Assembly (NCBI GenBank): GCA_003330885.1
Contig: CP030277.1
Coordinates: 1,736,001 to 1,800,000, forward strand
DNA length: 64,000 nt
DNA from: Rhodobiaceae bacterium
GTDB taxonomy: Bacteria; Pseudomonadota; Alphaproteobacteria; Parvibaculales; Parvibaculaceae
Direction: 5' to 3'
Every line of letters starts with the position of its first letter. Position 1 is the first letter of the stretch. Below are positions 1-8,968 of this stretch, piece after piece. The position numbers and the translations under genes are program-made. The notes below the pieces were generated by a model that was not told where the DNA came from, did not search any database, and saw only the letters and a list, made by a program, of their open reading frames with translations.

Positions 1-315
1 TTCTTGATCCCGGGCGTGGGCGAAACACTCCGCATCAACGGCAAAGCGGAAATAACCACAGAGCCGGAGCTTTGTGCGTCATTTGCCATGCAGGGTAAAA
101 ATCCAAAATCGGTGATCATCATCAAAATCGACACGGTCTACTTCCAGTGTCAAAAAGCGCTCGCCCGTTCAAAACTCTGGGACCCAAGCTCCATCGTTGA
201 TCGGTCCACCCTGCCTACAGCAGGGCAGATGGCAGAAGCCATGTCTACGGAACCCTTTGATGGCAAAGCCTATGATGAAGACTATCCAGAGCACCTGGAG
301 AAAACGATCTACTAA
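1..315 (+). CDS. PPOX-class FMN-dependent enzyme, C-terminal part
   Basis: The reading frame is open from base 1 and ends with TAA at 313-315, so only the last 104 residues are visible and the start lies left of the window. The text resembles the C-terminal half of pyridoxamine-phosphate-oxidase-like flavoproteins of the DR_2398 type: an IPGVGETLRINGKA strand, a KIDTVYFQCQKAL segment, and a tail running through LWDP. These proteins bind FMN in a split-barrel fold; substrates are mostly unknown. It converges on the oxidoreductase gene that ends 10 bases further on. Family assignment is by recognised sequence pattern only. Confidence 0.75.
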   Translation, partial: FLIPGVGETLRINGKAEITTEPELCASFAMQGKNPKSVIIIKIDTVYFQCQKALARSKLWDPSSIVDRSTLPTAGQMAEAMSTEPFDGKAYDEDYPEHLEKTIY

Positions 316-324
316 AGCGTGAGA

Positions 325-1578
325 TCAGTATTGGTCCGCGACCTGTTCCATTTCGAAGGTTAGGCCTGCGTTCTTTTCCAGCCGATCTACCAACTGATCC
401 CCCATAGCAGCCGCTGGCGTCCAGATGCCGCCGCCCGTTTGCTCAGACGTAATGTCTTTCGCGAGGCAAATCGCACATTCGCTGATGATCTTGGCCGTTG
501 ATCCGTAACCGGGATCTTTGTCACCTGTGACGCGGGAGACAAATGTCTGATCGTCTGATGTGGTCCCGATAAAGACCAGATTGTAGAAACCATTCTCTCG
601 CTGCTCTTTCGATGGCCCTTCCCCGGGCTTCGGCAGCAAGAAACGGCTCATAAGATTGCGCGTAGGCCCGAACGCAGCTGCGGCCACAAAACCACCAAGC
701 CCGCCGGCCAGGCCATAGGTCGAAAGACGACCAGTCAGGCCCTCTCCCATCATCATGGCTTCGTCATAAAGAAACTCTTCCCCATAGGCATAGTCCAGGA
801 GCGCATTCGTGCGTTGGACCACACGGGTATTGATCCCTGCCATCACGAAGGGTGCAATCCAGGTATGCGCATCCTTGTCATACTCTATCGGCGTTCCACT
901 TGGCTGCTTTGGTCCGTCGCGCAAACCGTCCGGGTTCAGCGAATATGGATCACGCATCACCTCGAGAACCTGTTTGTCGCGCCCCATCTCCTCCATCATA
1001 TTGATCATGCTGGCAATGGTACCGCCGCTCGCCCCACCCTTCATCGCCTTCACCCGCATTTTGACCCGGGTGCATGGCGCATTCGTCTTCTTCTTCACCT
1101 GGTTGTTGAGATAAAAAACGCCAAGGTCTGAAGGTACAGAGTCAAAACCGCAACAGGGCACAATCCGCGCGCCGGTCTTTTCTGCCTCTTCCTGATGCGC
1201 ATCGATCATTCGGCGGATCCATTGCGCCTCACCGGCGAGATCCACATAACCAACACCGTGCTTCACGCAGGCAGCGACGAGCTTAGACCCATATTTGGCA
1301 TAAGGGCCAACCGTGGTCAGAACAACCTTCGTCTGCTGTACAATGCTTTCGAGCGCCGCGGCATCCGACGCGTCACCGGTAATGATGGGAATGTCTTCAC
1401 CCGCAGTACCCAGGCCAGCCCGCACTTCTTCGAGCTTCGATTGGGAGCGTCCACCCATGGCCCACCGTACGCTCGGGTCACCTCCATACTGAGAGACCAG
1501 ATATTCGCATATGAGCTTGCCGACAAAGCCAGAGGCTCCCCAAACAATAATGTCGTATTTAGCTCCTGGCCCTGTCAT
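325..1578 (-). CDS. Saccharopine dehydrogenase-like NAD(P)-binding oxidoreductase
   Basis: 417 residues with an N-terminal Rossmann motif GASGFVG at residues 14-20, then a GVGYVDLAGE segment and a PCCGFDSVPSDLG segment, both typical of the SCCPDH / trans-acting enoyl reductase group. Relatives act as NAD(P)-dependent reductases, in mycobacteria on polyketide lipids. The exact substrate cannot be told here. The ATG at 1578 is preceded by AGGGGGA at good spacing. The next gene upstream on the same strand is a SAM methyltransferase 63 bases away, so the two may be co-transcribed. A hydrophobic stretch near residues 290-305 (GLAGGLGGFVAAAAFG) suggests membrane association, also seen in this family. 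Confidence 0.85.
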   Translation of the reverse strand: MTGPGAKYDIIVWGASGFVGKLICEYLVSQYGGDPSVRWAMGGRSQSKLEEVRAGLGTAGEDIPIITGDASDAAALESIVQQTKVVLTTVGPYAKYGSKLVAACVKHGVGYVDLAGEAQWIRRMIDAHQEEAEKTGARIVPCCGFDSVPSDLGVFYLNNQVKKKTNAPCTRVKMRVKAMKGGASGGTIASMINMMEEMGRDKQVLEVMRDPYSLNPDGLRDGPKQPSGTPIEYDKDAHTWIAPFVMAGINTRVVQRTNALLDYAYGEEFLYDEAMMMGEGLTGRLSTYGLAGGLGGFVAAAAFGPTRNLMSRFLLPKPGEGPSKEQRENGFYNLVFIGTTSDDQTFVSRVTGDKDPGYGSTAKIISECAICLAKDITSEQTGGGIWTPAAAMGDQLVDRLEKNAGLTFEMEQVADQY

Positions 1579-1641
1579 GGGGTCCCCCTCTGTCTGATCA
1601 GGGCCCCATGCTATCAGGTTAGCGCTATCCCCGAAACGCGC

Positions 1642-2478
1642 TTAGCCTGCTTTCGCAGTGACGATCCAGATCGCTCCTTTGAGGAAGATTCCGCCATCGG
1701 ACGGCGGCAGGGCTTCCTGGATACCTTTGATGATGGCCTGCTTGGTTTCCTCCGAGATGGAGGGATCACCGACGAATATCCGGCGCAATGGACCCCGTTC
1801 GATCAGCCCGTGAGCCGCAGCCTCCGGCGAGTCTCCCCAGGCCATGTCAAAGTCGACCGGCACAAGATCAACATCTTTCCATCCCGCTTCTTCAAGAATT
1901 GATCGCACACGCGCATCATCGGCAAAGGCAAACGGCCCCGGCGCATGAGGGTCCGGTGGCGTATCATCTTGAACGTGCTGACGCACAATAGACATGGGCA
2001 GACTGACCCAGGTGTTCTCCCGAGGCGATTTCCAACAAGCAAAACACAAGCGTCCATCGCTGGCCATCTGAGCGCGGATGTTGGCGAAAGCCGCAATCGG
2101 GTCTTCAAAAAACATGACCCCAAAGCGGGACATGGCGAGCGTTGCATCAGCCTGCAGCTTTTCGGTTTGAACGTCTCGCTGCTCAAACTGAACATTGGCA
2201 AGCCCAGCCTGCTCCGCCCGTGCTTTTGCGAGTTCTAGCATCGGACCAGAGACGTCGACACCCAGTGCTGACGCCGCATGCTTTGCGATTTCCAACGTGG
2301 TTTCGCCAGTGCCACAGCCAATATCCGTTACCCGGTCTGTCGATGTAACGGCGGCAGCCTTCAGAAGCACCTCAGTAACCGGCCGCATAGCCGCATCAAG
2401 CGTCTCCTGACCGGACACCCAAGCCTCACCGCCCGGACCGTTCCAAAATTCTTTCTGGTTCTGATTGATTTCCAACAT
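1642..2478 (-). CDS. Class I SAM-dependent methyltransferase
   Basis: Motif I of a class I methyltransferase (DIGCGTGET, residues about 52-60) is followed by a GVDVSGPML motif and an FEQRDVQ motif, the usual order for ubiE-like or arsenite-methyltransferase-like folds. I place the start at the ATG at 2478 (MLEINQNQKEFW). An in-frame ATG 42 bases upstream exists, but the extra residues are lysine/asparagine rich and the GGGGATAGGG just before 2478 is a plausible ribosome site. The substrate is unknown. The N-terminal text NQKEFWNGPGGEAWV is common in small-molecule methyltransferases next to lipid or quinone genes. It sits upstream of the saccharopine-dehydrogenase-like gene on the same strand. 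Confidence 0.85.
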   Translation of the reverse strand: MLEINQNQKEFWNGPGGEAWVSGQETLDAAMRPVTEVLLKAAAVTSTDRVTDIGCGTGETTLEIAKHAASALGVDVSGPMLELAKARAEQAGLANVQFEQRDVQTEKLQADATLAMSRFGVMFFEDPIAAFANIRAQMASDGRLCFACWKSPRENTWVSLPMSIVRQHVQDDTPPDPHAPGPFAFADDARVRSILEEAGWKDVDLVPVDFDMAWGDSPEAAAHGLIERGPLRRIFVGDPSISEETKQAIIKGIQEALPPSDGGIFLKGAIWIVTAKAG

Positions 2479-2726
2479 GACCCTATCCCCGCCTTTGTTT
2501 TTGTTCTTACCATTTCTCAAGCCCGCTCACCGGCGCTGCATTTCAGTTCCAACATATGGTGTTTAGAACGAGTCGCAAAAAGGGTCCTGAGAAGAAAAAG
2601 TCAATAATTGTCTGACACCCCACATCGCCACCCAATATTCCACATCGCGGAATCGAAATAGAAAAATGACTGAATCACTTGATGAGCATGGTACCCATTC
2701 TGAACGAATAAACGGGGGAGATGGTC

Positions 2727-4646
2727 GTGAAAACATTCAACAAAGCTCTAGCTCTTGGCGTAAGTACCAGCGTGCTGATGGGTGCATCCGCAATGGCCGC
2801 GGACACGCAGCTTCTCTGGGGCGACACGCACCTTCACACCTCCTATTCCACTGACGCCTTCATGGCAGGCAATAGAGATGCAGATCCTGACACCGCCTAT
2901 CGCCTGGCCAAAGGCGAGCCGGTGATCCACCCCTACAATCGGACGCGCGTCCAGCTCAACCGGCCTCTAGACTTCCTCGTTATTGCCGATCATGCAGAGG
3001 GTCTGGGCGTGTTGGGTCAGATCTATGCCGAAGACCCGGACCTTTCAGGGTCGTGGTTCTGGCAGAGATGGACATCCGCCTTCTTTCTGAACCGCTTTAG
3101 AGGGGCTATTGCAGACCCAGTTGAAGGCACAGCCAACTTTCAAAGCCGCATGGCACAGCCGCTCGTGTCGCCAGGCGACACTGTTGACCCCCTTTCGGTC
3201 GGACCCCGCGTTGGCTTGGTCAATGCGCTGACACAACTTATTCCGCTTGAGACGATCCACGAAATGTCCGCGAGCATGTGGGAGAAGTCAGTTGCGGCTG
3301 CGGACGCACACTATGAGCCAGGCGTCTTTACCCCAATCATCGGCTGGGAATGGACGCAGACAGCCAATGGCGTGAACTTGCACCGGGTTGTGATGTCCAC
3401 TCTCGACGGCGAAGAAGCAGCCACCATCGATCCAGTCGGGTCCGATGACAATCCCTATCCAGAAGATCTCTGGGCCGGTCTTGACGCACTCACCGAAGCG
3501 ACGAACGCACGTTTTCTCTCCATTCCGCACAACTCAAACTTGTCCAAAGGCTATATGTTCGCGGACCGAACCGTTCGGGGCGAAGATATTACAGCAGACT
3601 ATGCCCGCACCCGCATGGAGTGGGAGCCGGTCGCTGAAGTCACACAGTTTAAAGGCGACAGCGAAACCCACCCTGCACTCTCGCCTGACGATGAATTTGC
3701 TGATTTCGAACAGTTCGAGTTCTATCTCCAAGCATCCCCTCAAGGCACAAGCTATGCGCCTGCAGTTGGCGATTATGCCCGCACCGCCTTGATGCGAGGG
3801 CTTGAGATTGAGGAGCGCATCGGCGTCAACCCGTTCCAGTTTGGCATGATCGGCTCCACTGACAGCCATACCAGCGTTGCCTCCGCCGAAGAGCCCAATT
3901 TCTGGGGCAAGGTGGGTCTGGACTCAACACCAGAGACAAAACGCAACGTAGCTCCTGGTTCAGGCACCGTTGATATTAATGGATGGAACATGTCCGCCTC
4001 CGGTCTCGCTGCTGTTTGGGCAGTGGAAAACACCCGCGAGTCCATCTTCGAAGCATTCACTCGCAAAGAGGTCTATGCAACGACGGGCTCACGTATCGCC
4101 TTGCGAGTTTTCGGAGGCTGGGGGTTTGCTGAAGGTGCAGAAAGCGCGGCCAATCTCGCAGATGTTGGCTATGCCGGAGGCGTTCCCATGGGAGGCGATT
4201 TAACAGGCGCACCGGAAACAGGAGCACCTGTGCAACTGCTCATTAGGGCGACCAAAGACCCAGAAGGTGCAAACCTGGACCGGGTTCAGGTCGTAAAAGG
4301 TTGGCTGGATGCATCCGGCAAGGCCCAGGAAAAGGTCTTCGACGTTATCTGGTCAGATGACCGTGTCGCAGATGTAAATGGCAAAATCCCAGCAGTTGGC
4401 AACACCGTGGACACATCCACAGGTGACTACACAAATGATATCGGCACGGTGGAGTTATCCACCCTCTGGACTGACCCGACCTTCGATCCAGCTCAGAAAG
4501 CGTTTTACTACGTCCGGGTGCTTCAGATACCTACGATCCGCCACTCACAACTTGACGCTACGGCACTGGGCATTTCGACGCCATTTGAGGGGCCCGCAAC
4601 TATCCAGGAACGGGCCTACTCTTCCCCCATTTGGTACAAACCATAG
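2727..4646 (+). CDS. DUF3604 domain-containing exported protein
   Basis: About 640 residues with a signal peptide ending ASAMAAD, then LWGDTHLHTSYSTDAFMAGN, the PHP-like opening of DUF3604 proteins. Later histidine/aspartate motifs include DFLVIADHAEG, GWEWTQ, IPHNSN and GSTDSHTS, suggesting a metal-dependent hydrolase fold facing the periplasm. Members are common in marine and hydrocarbon-degrading bacteria and have no firm substrate. Start choice: GGGGGAG at 2714-2720 abuts the ATG at 2721 with no spacing but lies 6 bases from the in-frame GTG at 2727, so I prefer GTG. Only two residues differ. It has no obvious operon partner. Confidence 0.85.
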   Translation: MKTFNKALALGVSTSVLMGASAMAADTQLLWGDTHLHTSYSTDAFMAGNRDADPDTAYRLAKGEPVIHPYNRTRVQLNRPLDFLVIADHAEGLGVLGQIYAEDPDLSGSWFWQRWTSAFFLNRFRGAIADPVEGTANFQSRMAQPLVSPGDTVDPLSVGPRVGLVNALTQLIPLETIHEMSASMWEKSVAAADAHYEPGVFTPIIGWEWTQTANGVNLHRVVMSTLDGEEAATIDPVGSDDNPYPEDLWAGLDALTEATNARFLSIPHNSNLSKGYMFADRTVRGEDITADYARTRMEWEPVAEVTQFKGDSETHPALSPDDEFADFEQFEFYLQASPQGTSYAPAVGDYARTALMRGLEIEERIGVNPFQFGMIGSTDSHTSVASAEEPNFWGKVGLDSTPETKRNVAPGSGTVDINGWNMSASGLAAVWAVENTRESIFEAFTRKEVYATTGSRIALRVFGGWGFAEGAESAANLADVGYAGGVPMGGDLTGAPETGAPVQLLIRATKDPEGANLDRVQVVKGWLDASGKAQEKVFDVIWSDDRVADVNGKIPAVGNTVDTSTGDYTNDIGTVELSTLWTDPTFDPAQKAFYYVRVLQIPTIRHSQLDATALGISTPFEGPATIQERAYSSPIWYKP

Positions 4647-4825
4647 GCATCTCAAGGGTTTGTCTTGTTTATTCAAATAGAGAAAGGTAGTTTTACCATG
4701 CAGGAAAAACGCTGAGTCGGCCGACGTTCTTCCTATTGGAGTTTGCTGCCTATCGCTCTATGATAAAACGGTGAACTTAGAAAACAAGCCAGCCTTTCCG
4801 CTAGGCCAACGCCGGTAGAGATGAC

Positions 4826-5623
4826 ATGAACCGTTTCAAGCTCAATCTGACTGCTCTAACGACCATTCTCTTGTTGGCGTCGCCGACTATCGCAATAGCT
4901 GACGCAAGATACGATGCGCTTCCAAGCGAAGATCAAATTGAACAGGAAACCATTGAGGCTGCCAAGGATGCTCTCAATGAGACCGAGTCACTAGCAACAT
5001 CGATCTCTTTCGCATTCGATTATTTGACAACCTTCATGAGCGAAGCTCATCCACCAGATTTTCTGACACACGCGGAGTTGAAAGCCACCACTGCGCGTCT
5101 TGATGGCGTCAGGTCAATTCTTGTGATCGACAAAGACGGTATGATTAGACATGACGCATTCTCCTTCCCAGCGCCCAACATCAATGTAGCTGAGCGGCAA
5201 TATTTCCAAGGAGCCCGCTCCTCTAGCGGCCTGATTTTGGGTGAAGGCGTTATTGGCCGGACAAGCGGAGTACCTTTTGTACCTGTTTCGACCTACAAAC
5301 CCGCCCTCAATGCAGTGCTAACCGCAATCGTTGACCCAGGAAAACTCCGCAGGGTGTTGGAAAGATGCGGCAGAGCAAGGGAAGCTTGCGGCGCCGCCAT
5401 ATTGACGAATACCGGTAAGATAGTGGCCTCTTCGATGCCTGAGGTCACAATTCCGCAGGAAATTGTCGACAATATCTTAGGTGCAGAAGACAACAGCGGA
5501 ACATTCGTCTACGAACGGCAAAATTTCAAAGCTCTAGTCGCTTTCAGAAAAAGCGAGCGGTTCCCCATTGTCGCTTTCGCCTCCCACGGGATCGCATCCA
5601 ACAGCGTGCTCGCCACCCAATAA
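4826..5623 (+). CDS. Stand-alone secreted Cache (PDC)-like sensor domain
   Basis: 265 residues with a signal peptide (ends about AIADA) and one extracytoplasmic domain. VAERQYFQGA, an ILVIDKDGMIRHD strand and a GRTSGVPFVPVS segment resemble the double-Cache ligand-binding domains of chemoreceptors and sensor kinases. No second membrane segment, HAMP, kinase or GGDEF domain follows, so this is a free periplasmic sensor or binding domain. A Cys pair (RCGRAREACG) could form a disulfide. Its 3' end overlaps the opposite-strand membrane protein by 90 bases. Function inferred from fold-like motifs only. Confidence 0.6.
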   Translation: MNRFKLNLTALTTILLLASPTIAIADARYDALPSEDQIEQETIEAAKDALNETESLATSISFAFDYLTTFMSEAHPPDFLTHAELKATTARLDGVRSILVIDKDGMIRHDAFSFPAPNINVAERQYFQGARSSSGLILGEGVIGRTSGVPFVPVSTYKPALNAVLTAIVDPGKLRRVLERCGRAREACGAAILTNTGKIVASSMPEVTIPQEIVDNILGAEDNSGTFVYERQNFKALVAFRKSERFPIVAFASHGIASNSVLATQ

Positions 5624-5941
5624 ATAGTCCATCGCTGCACGGCGTTGACCGGGCGTCAGTTCTGCACCTTGTGCTCCTGCCGCTGATCGAGCTTCAAGCC
5701 ACGCCTGACCAGGTGTCCGCTCTTCACACGAAGACAGAACAGTCAAACGTCCTAGTTGCTCTTCTCCAGGAGCAGGTGGCCAGAACAGATATGCAAGGCC
5801 GGCGGATACACTGAGGAGAGCCAAACCAGACAAAATCAGTTTGCGACTAGAGTACTGGGGTTTCCCAAGCACCCTGGCCATATGAGCCTTTCCCCGCGCC
5901 TGCATGCCGGCGTCCAGCATCTTTCCTCCCAAACCGTTCAT
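5534..5941 (-). CDS. Single-pass membrane protein, hypothetical
   Basis: 135 residues with a basic N-terminus, one hydrophobic segment (about residues 35-54, LILSGLALLSVSAGLAYLFW) and an extracytoplasmic-type tail with two cysteines. Two starts are possible: ATG 5941, or ATG 5920 preceded by GGGAGG. It overlaps the end of the Cache-domain gene tail to tail by 90 bases, which lowers confidence. The clean hydrophobic segment and ribosome site argue that it is real. I do not recognise a family. Confidence 0.45.
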   Translation of the reverse strand: MNGLGGKMLDAGMQARGKAHMARVLGKPQYSSRKLILSGLALLSVSAGLAYLFWPPAPGEEQLGRLTVLSSCEERTPGQAWLEARSAAGAQGAELTPGQRRAAMDYLLGGEHAVGCDPVGGESDNGEPLAFSESD

Positions 5942-6001
5942 TTCACTCTACCATACTCCCCCATTTGCGCATTCCGCGCAATAACAACGGAGTATGACAG
6001 A

Positions 6002-6667
6002 ATGAGCTTTGACATCCGCCCAGCTACTTTAGATGACGTTGCGGCAATCACCCGCCTTCACGTAGATAGCTGGCATGACACATACACTTTTATGCCTAGT
6101 GAGGTCCACGCAAATAGATCTTACGCCTACCGCTACGAAGAATGGCTTGAGACGCTAAGCAATCAAGATCCAGATCACCTGATTCTAACAGTATGGAACG
6201 AGAAGACCATGGTCGGGTTCTGCAGCTGTAAGAGAAATGAGGATCCGGCCATTCCTGAAGCCCGTGGCGAGCTACACGCTGCATACTTCCGAAAGGAATA
6301 CCGGGGCCATGCAATTGGTGTCCCGCTTCTGGACAAAATGATCCGTTTCTTACTAAAGCGAGATCTGTGGCCAGCGTGCCTATGGGCATTTGAAGAAAAT
6401 CAGGTTCGGCACCTGTACAAAGCTGGAGGCTTCATTGAAACGCTTCACCGAAATCGAAACATCGCCGGTGTCGCTATTCCTGAAGTGGGATATCTAACGC
6501 CGGACAACCCAGCTGAGCTGTATGTGACGATCAACCGCCGCCTTCGCGAAGAAGGCGCTGGACAGCAAGTGATGCCACCTGCTCGTCCTGTTGCTCCTCT
6601 TCCTGCTGCTGCAGTTGATCAAACAGGTCCTGAAACGTCAGAGCAAAATCCTCAGGGTCGAGATTGA
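6002..6667 (+). CDS. GNAT family N-acetyltransferase
   Basis: 221 residues starting FDIRPATLDDVAAITRLHVDSW, the standard GNAT N-terminus, with the acetyl-CoA motif A around residues 97-111 (RKEYRGHAIGVPLL) and a C-terminal NQVRHLYKAGGF motif B region. Such enzymes transfer acetyl from acetyl-CoA to small amines or protein N-termini. The start ATG 6002 is preceded by GGAG at 9 bases; the longer open frame upstream to 5756 has no such support. The last 45 residues are proline/alanine rich and run antisense over the HTH gene, so the natural fold probably ends near VTINRRL. Confidence 0.8.
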   Translation: MSFDIRPATLDDVAAITRLHVDSWHDTYTFMPSEVHANRSYAYRYEEWLETLSNQDPDHLILTVWNEKTMVGFCSCKRNEDPAIPEARGELHAAYFRKEYRGHAIGVPLLDKMIRFLLKRDLWPACLWAFEENQVRHLYKAGGFIETLHRNRNIAGVAIPEVGYLTPDNPAELYVTINRRLREEGAGQQVMPPARPVAPLPAAAVDQTGPETSEQNPQGRD

Positions 6668-7043
6668 TGCGAGGGCTTTCCTGCGCAAGCAGGTAAGCAA
6701 CATTGTAGATTGCAACGCGCGTGGCCGCTGGATCTCCGGCGGTCACGCCCGCACCGGTGCCCGCGAGCGTTCCCTCGCCTGTCAGCAACCACTTGGCATT
6801 TACGCCACGTTTTACGAGGTCAATAAGGACGGTGGCCTTAGGCACGCCCTCTCCATGTTCGTAACGTTCCCAGGTTTTTCGCTCAAGTTTCCACAAAGCG
6901 GCCATTTTGGACGCGTTGGGACCCATAGCGCTTCGCACTTCTCGAAGTCGCGCTCCTAGCGCAGCAATAGATGCTTCTTCGCTCAACTGGCCAACTCCAC
7001 ATTTCTTAAGCAACAAACCTAGAGCCCATATTATCGCAAACAA
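6531..7043 (-). CDS. Phage-repressor-like HTH regulator
   Basis: Up to 170 residues. LGARLREVRSAMG, ASKMAALWKLERKTWERYEHGEGVP and LVKRGVNAKWLLTGEG form a helix-turn-helix of the XRE / CI-repressor N-terminal type, the last motif being typical of phage-repressor-like proteins. A glutamine/glutamate-rich C-terminus (LQQQEEEQQDE) may oligomerise. The start is uncertain: the first ATG gives a hydrophobic N-terminus, while an internal TTG before SEEASIAALG has GGAG 8 bases upstream and gives a cleaner domain start. It overlaps the GNAT gene 3' end by 137 bases on the opposite strand. Confidence 0.7.
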   Translation of the reverse strand: MFAIIWALGLLLKKCGVGQLSEEASIAALGARLREVRSAMGPNASKMAALWKLERKTWERYEHGEGVPKATVLIDLVKRGVNAKWLLTGEGTLAGTGAGVTAGDPAATRVAIYNVAYLLAQESPRINLDPEDFALTFQDLFDQLQQQEEEQQDEQVASLAVQRLLREGGG

Positions 7044-7368
7044 GCGTTACGCCAATAAAACGAAATATTTCTCAGCGCTGGGTAAGGCTTTCTTTCGGGA
7101 AAGCAGCAATGAAAGAGTTTCGAAATCAAGCCCAATAGCCTGAATCATTTCAAGTATTGGAATTTTATACTTGAATTATGATATAAAAATATTTCTTTTA
7201 CCAATCAGAGAATCCAAAATGAGAATTTTATCAAGTAAATTTTGACTTTTTATTTGAATAGTTCACCTCAGATTAACCAGCACCTTCGATGTTACCAAAA
7301 CGATTAAAACTAGATCGAATGGAGGACCCATCAAGGCCTGATGGTCAAAAATGGGATTTGGGGACAAA
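7044..7368. other. AT-rich intergenic region before the chemoreceptor
   Basis: No credible gene. The stretch 7140-7280 is strongly AT-rich with runs of A and T and probably holds promoters for the chemoreceptor on the right. I see no clear inverted repeat. Confidence 0.5.
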
Positions 7369-8871
7369 ATGAACATTCAAGCAATCATCCCGCCGTCTCT
7401 CGGCAAATCCAAGGCAAACATCGACACATTCAAGTCAATCGTCGAATCGCTACCTGTCGCAGTGATGACGTGCGACATGCATGACGATTTCCGTATCGAC
7501 TATTTTAACACCAACACAAGCGAAGAGCTGGCCAAGGTTGAGCATCTGCTCCCCTGCCCGGTGTCAGAGTTGATGGGGCAGTCCATCGACATCTTCCACA
7601 AGAACCCAGCGCACCAGCGCGCAATCCTGTCGGATGCGAGCAATCTGCCCCATAAGGCGCAAATCAGACTGGGTGAAGAATATCTCGACCTCTATGTCAC
7701 AGCGATTATGTCAGCCAAGGGAGAATACCTTGGTCCAGCTCTCACTTGGAGCGTGGTGACAGATAGGGTTTTGAAAGAACAGGAAACAGACCGGCTACTA
7801 CGGATGCTGGATGAGATGCCTGTTAATGTGATGATGGCCGACAAAGACACGCTGGAAATTACCTATGTGAACAAAACCAGCATCGAAACGCTGACACCGT
7901 TGGAACATCTGCTGCCGATCAAGGCTGCGGATCTCCATGGGACCTGTATTGACATATTCCACAAAGACCCAGCTCATCAGCGGGCTTTGTTAGCAGACCC
8001 AAATAATCTGCCATGGGAATCAAACATTTCATTAGGTGATGAAACCCTGTCTCTAAGGGTTTCGCGTCTCGACGATGCACACGGCAACTATTTGGCGCCT
8101 TTGTTGAGTTGGAGCGTGATCACTGACCAAATTGCAATGGCCAACAGTGTTGCCGAGGCGACAAACCTAGTTGCCTCAGCGTCAACTGAACTCGACGCAA
8201 GCGCAGGGACAATGTCGAGCGCAACAGAAGAGACAACAGCGCAGGCCTCATCAGTGGCTGCAGCAACGGAGCAACTGGAAGCAACGGTCACCGAAATCTC
8301 CCGTCAGGTGCATCAGTCTTCGGACATTGCCCGCGATGCTGTCGCTGAGGCCAAACGGTCCAATGAATCCATCAATGAACTGTCCGAAAGCGCGCAGAAG
8401 ATTGGCCAAGTCGTTACCCTCATTCAGGACATTGCAAGCCAGACCAACCTGCTTGCACTCAACGCGACAATTGAAGCGGCCCGCGCAGGTGAGGCCGGCA
8501 AAGGCTTTGCGGTCGTTGCTTCCGAAGTAAAGGCACTCGCCAATCAAACGGCGAAAGCCACAGAAGATATTTCGCTGCAGATCAGCGAAATCCAGAACAG
8601 CATGGGTGAGTCAGTAGATTCAATTCAGTCCGTAACGGCGACCATCGAAAAAATGGGCGAGATCACGGAGTCAGTCGCTGCAGCTGTTGAAGAACAAGGC
8701 GCCTCAACCAAGGAAGTCAATCAGAACATCCAGGGCGTCATGCAGGCAGCTCAAGAAACAAGCAGCGTTGCTGACCAGGTGCGCCAAGCATCAAATGAAC
8801 TCAGCGAGCAGTCAGAAAAAATGACTGGTTACGTCGATACGTTCTTGAAACAGGTCGGAGCGAAGAAGTAG
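7369..8871 (+). CDS. Soluble methyl-accepting chemotaxis protein with tandem PAS domains
   Basis: About 500 residues without a membrane segment. Two similar PAS domains come first; both carry DIFHK(N/D)PAHQRA(I/L)L and end in LSWSV(I/V)TD, so they arose by internal duplication. A methyl-accepting coiled coil follows, with the signalling tip [20 protein letters not shown] and then [18 protein letters not shown]. It should relay a cytoplasmic signal (redox, haem-bound gas or metabolite) to a CheA array. I choose ATG 7369 because TTGGGGA sits just before it; ATG 7351 has no ribosome site. No che genes are nearby. A strong terminator follows. Confidence 0.9.
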   Translation: MNIQAIIPPSLGKSKANIDTFKSIVESLPVAVMTCDMHDDFRIDYFNTNTSEELAKVEHLLPCPVSELMGQSIDIFHKNPAHQRAILSDASNLPHKAQIRLGEEYLDLYVTAIMSAKGEYLGPALTWSVVTDRVLKEQETDRLLRMLDEMPVNVMMADKDTLEITYVNKTSIETLTPLEHLLPIKAADLHGTCIDIFHKDPAHQRALLADPNNLPWESNISLGDETLSLRVSRLDDAHGNYLAPLLSWSVITDQIAMANSVAEATNLVASASTELDASAGTMSSATEETTAQASSVAAATEQLEATVTEISRQVHQSSDIARDAVAEAKRSNESINELSESAQKIGQVVTLIQDIASQTNLLALNATIEAARAGEAGKGFAVVASEVKALANQTAKATEDISLQISEIQNSMGESVDSIQSVTATIEKMGEITESVAAAVEEQGASTKEVNQNIQGVMQAAQETSSVADQVRQASNELSEQSEKMTGYVDTFLKQVGAKK

Positions 8872-8899
8872 TCCCGGATTTCTGAGCCCGACCGAGTGT

Positions 8900-8934
8900 G
8901 ACCGCAAGATGTTCCCACATCTTGCGGTCTTTTC
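8900..8934 (+). terminator. Rho-independent terminator
   Basis: Perfect 12-bp stem (GACCGCAAGATG at 8900-8911 with CATCTTGCGGTC at 8918-8929), a 6-base loop and then TTTTCTGC. It ends the chemoreceptor transcript and may also serve the converging gene. Confidence 0.9.
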
Positions 8935-8968
8935 TGCTTTATTCACCATCAGTGTCAAAGCAGTACTC

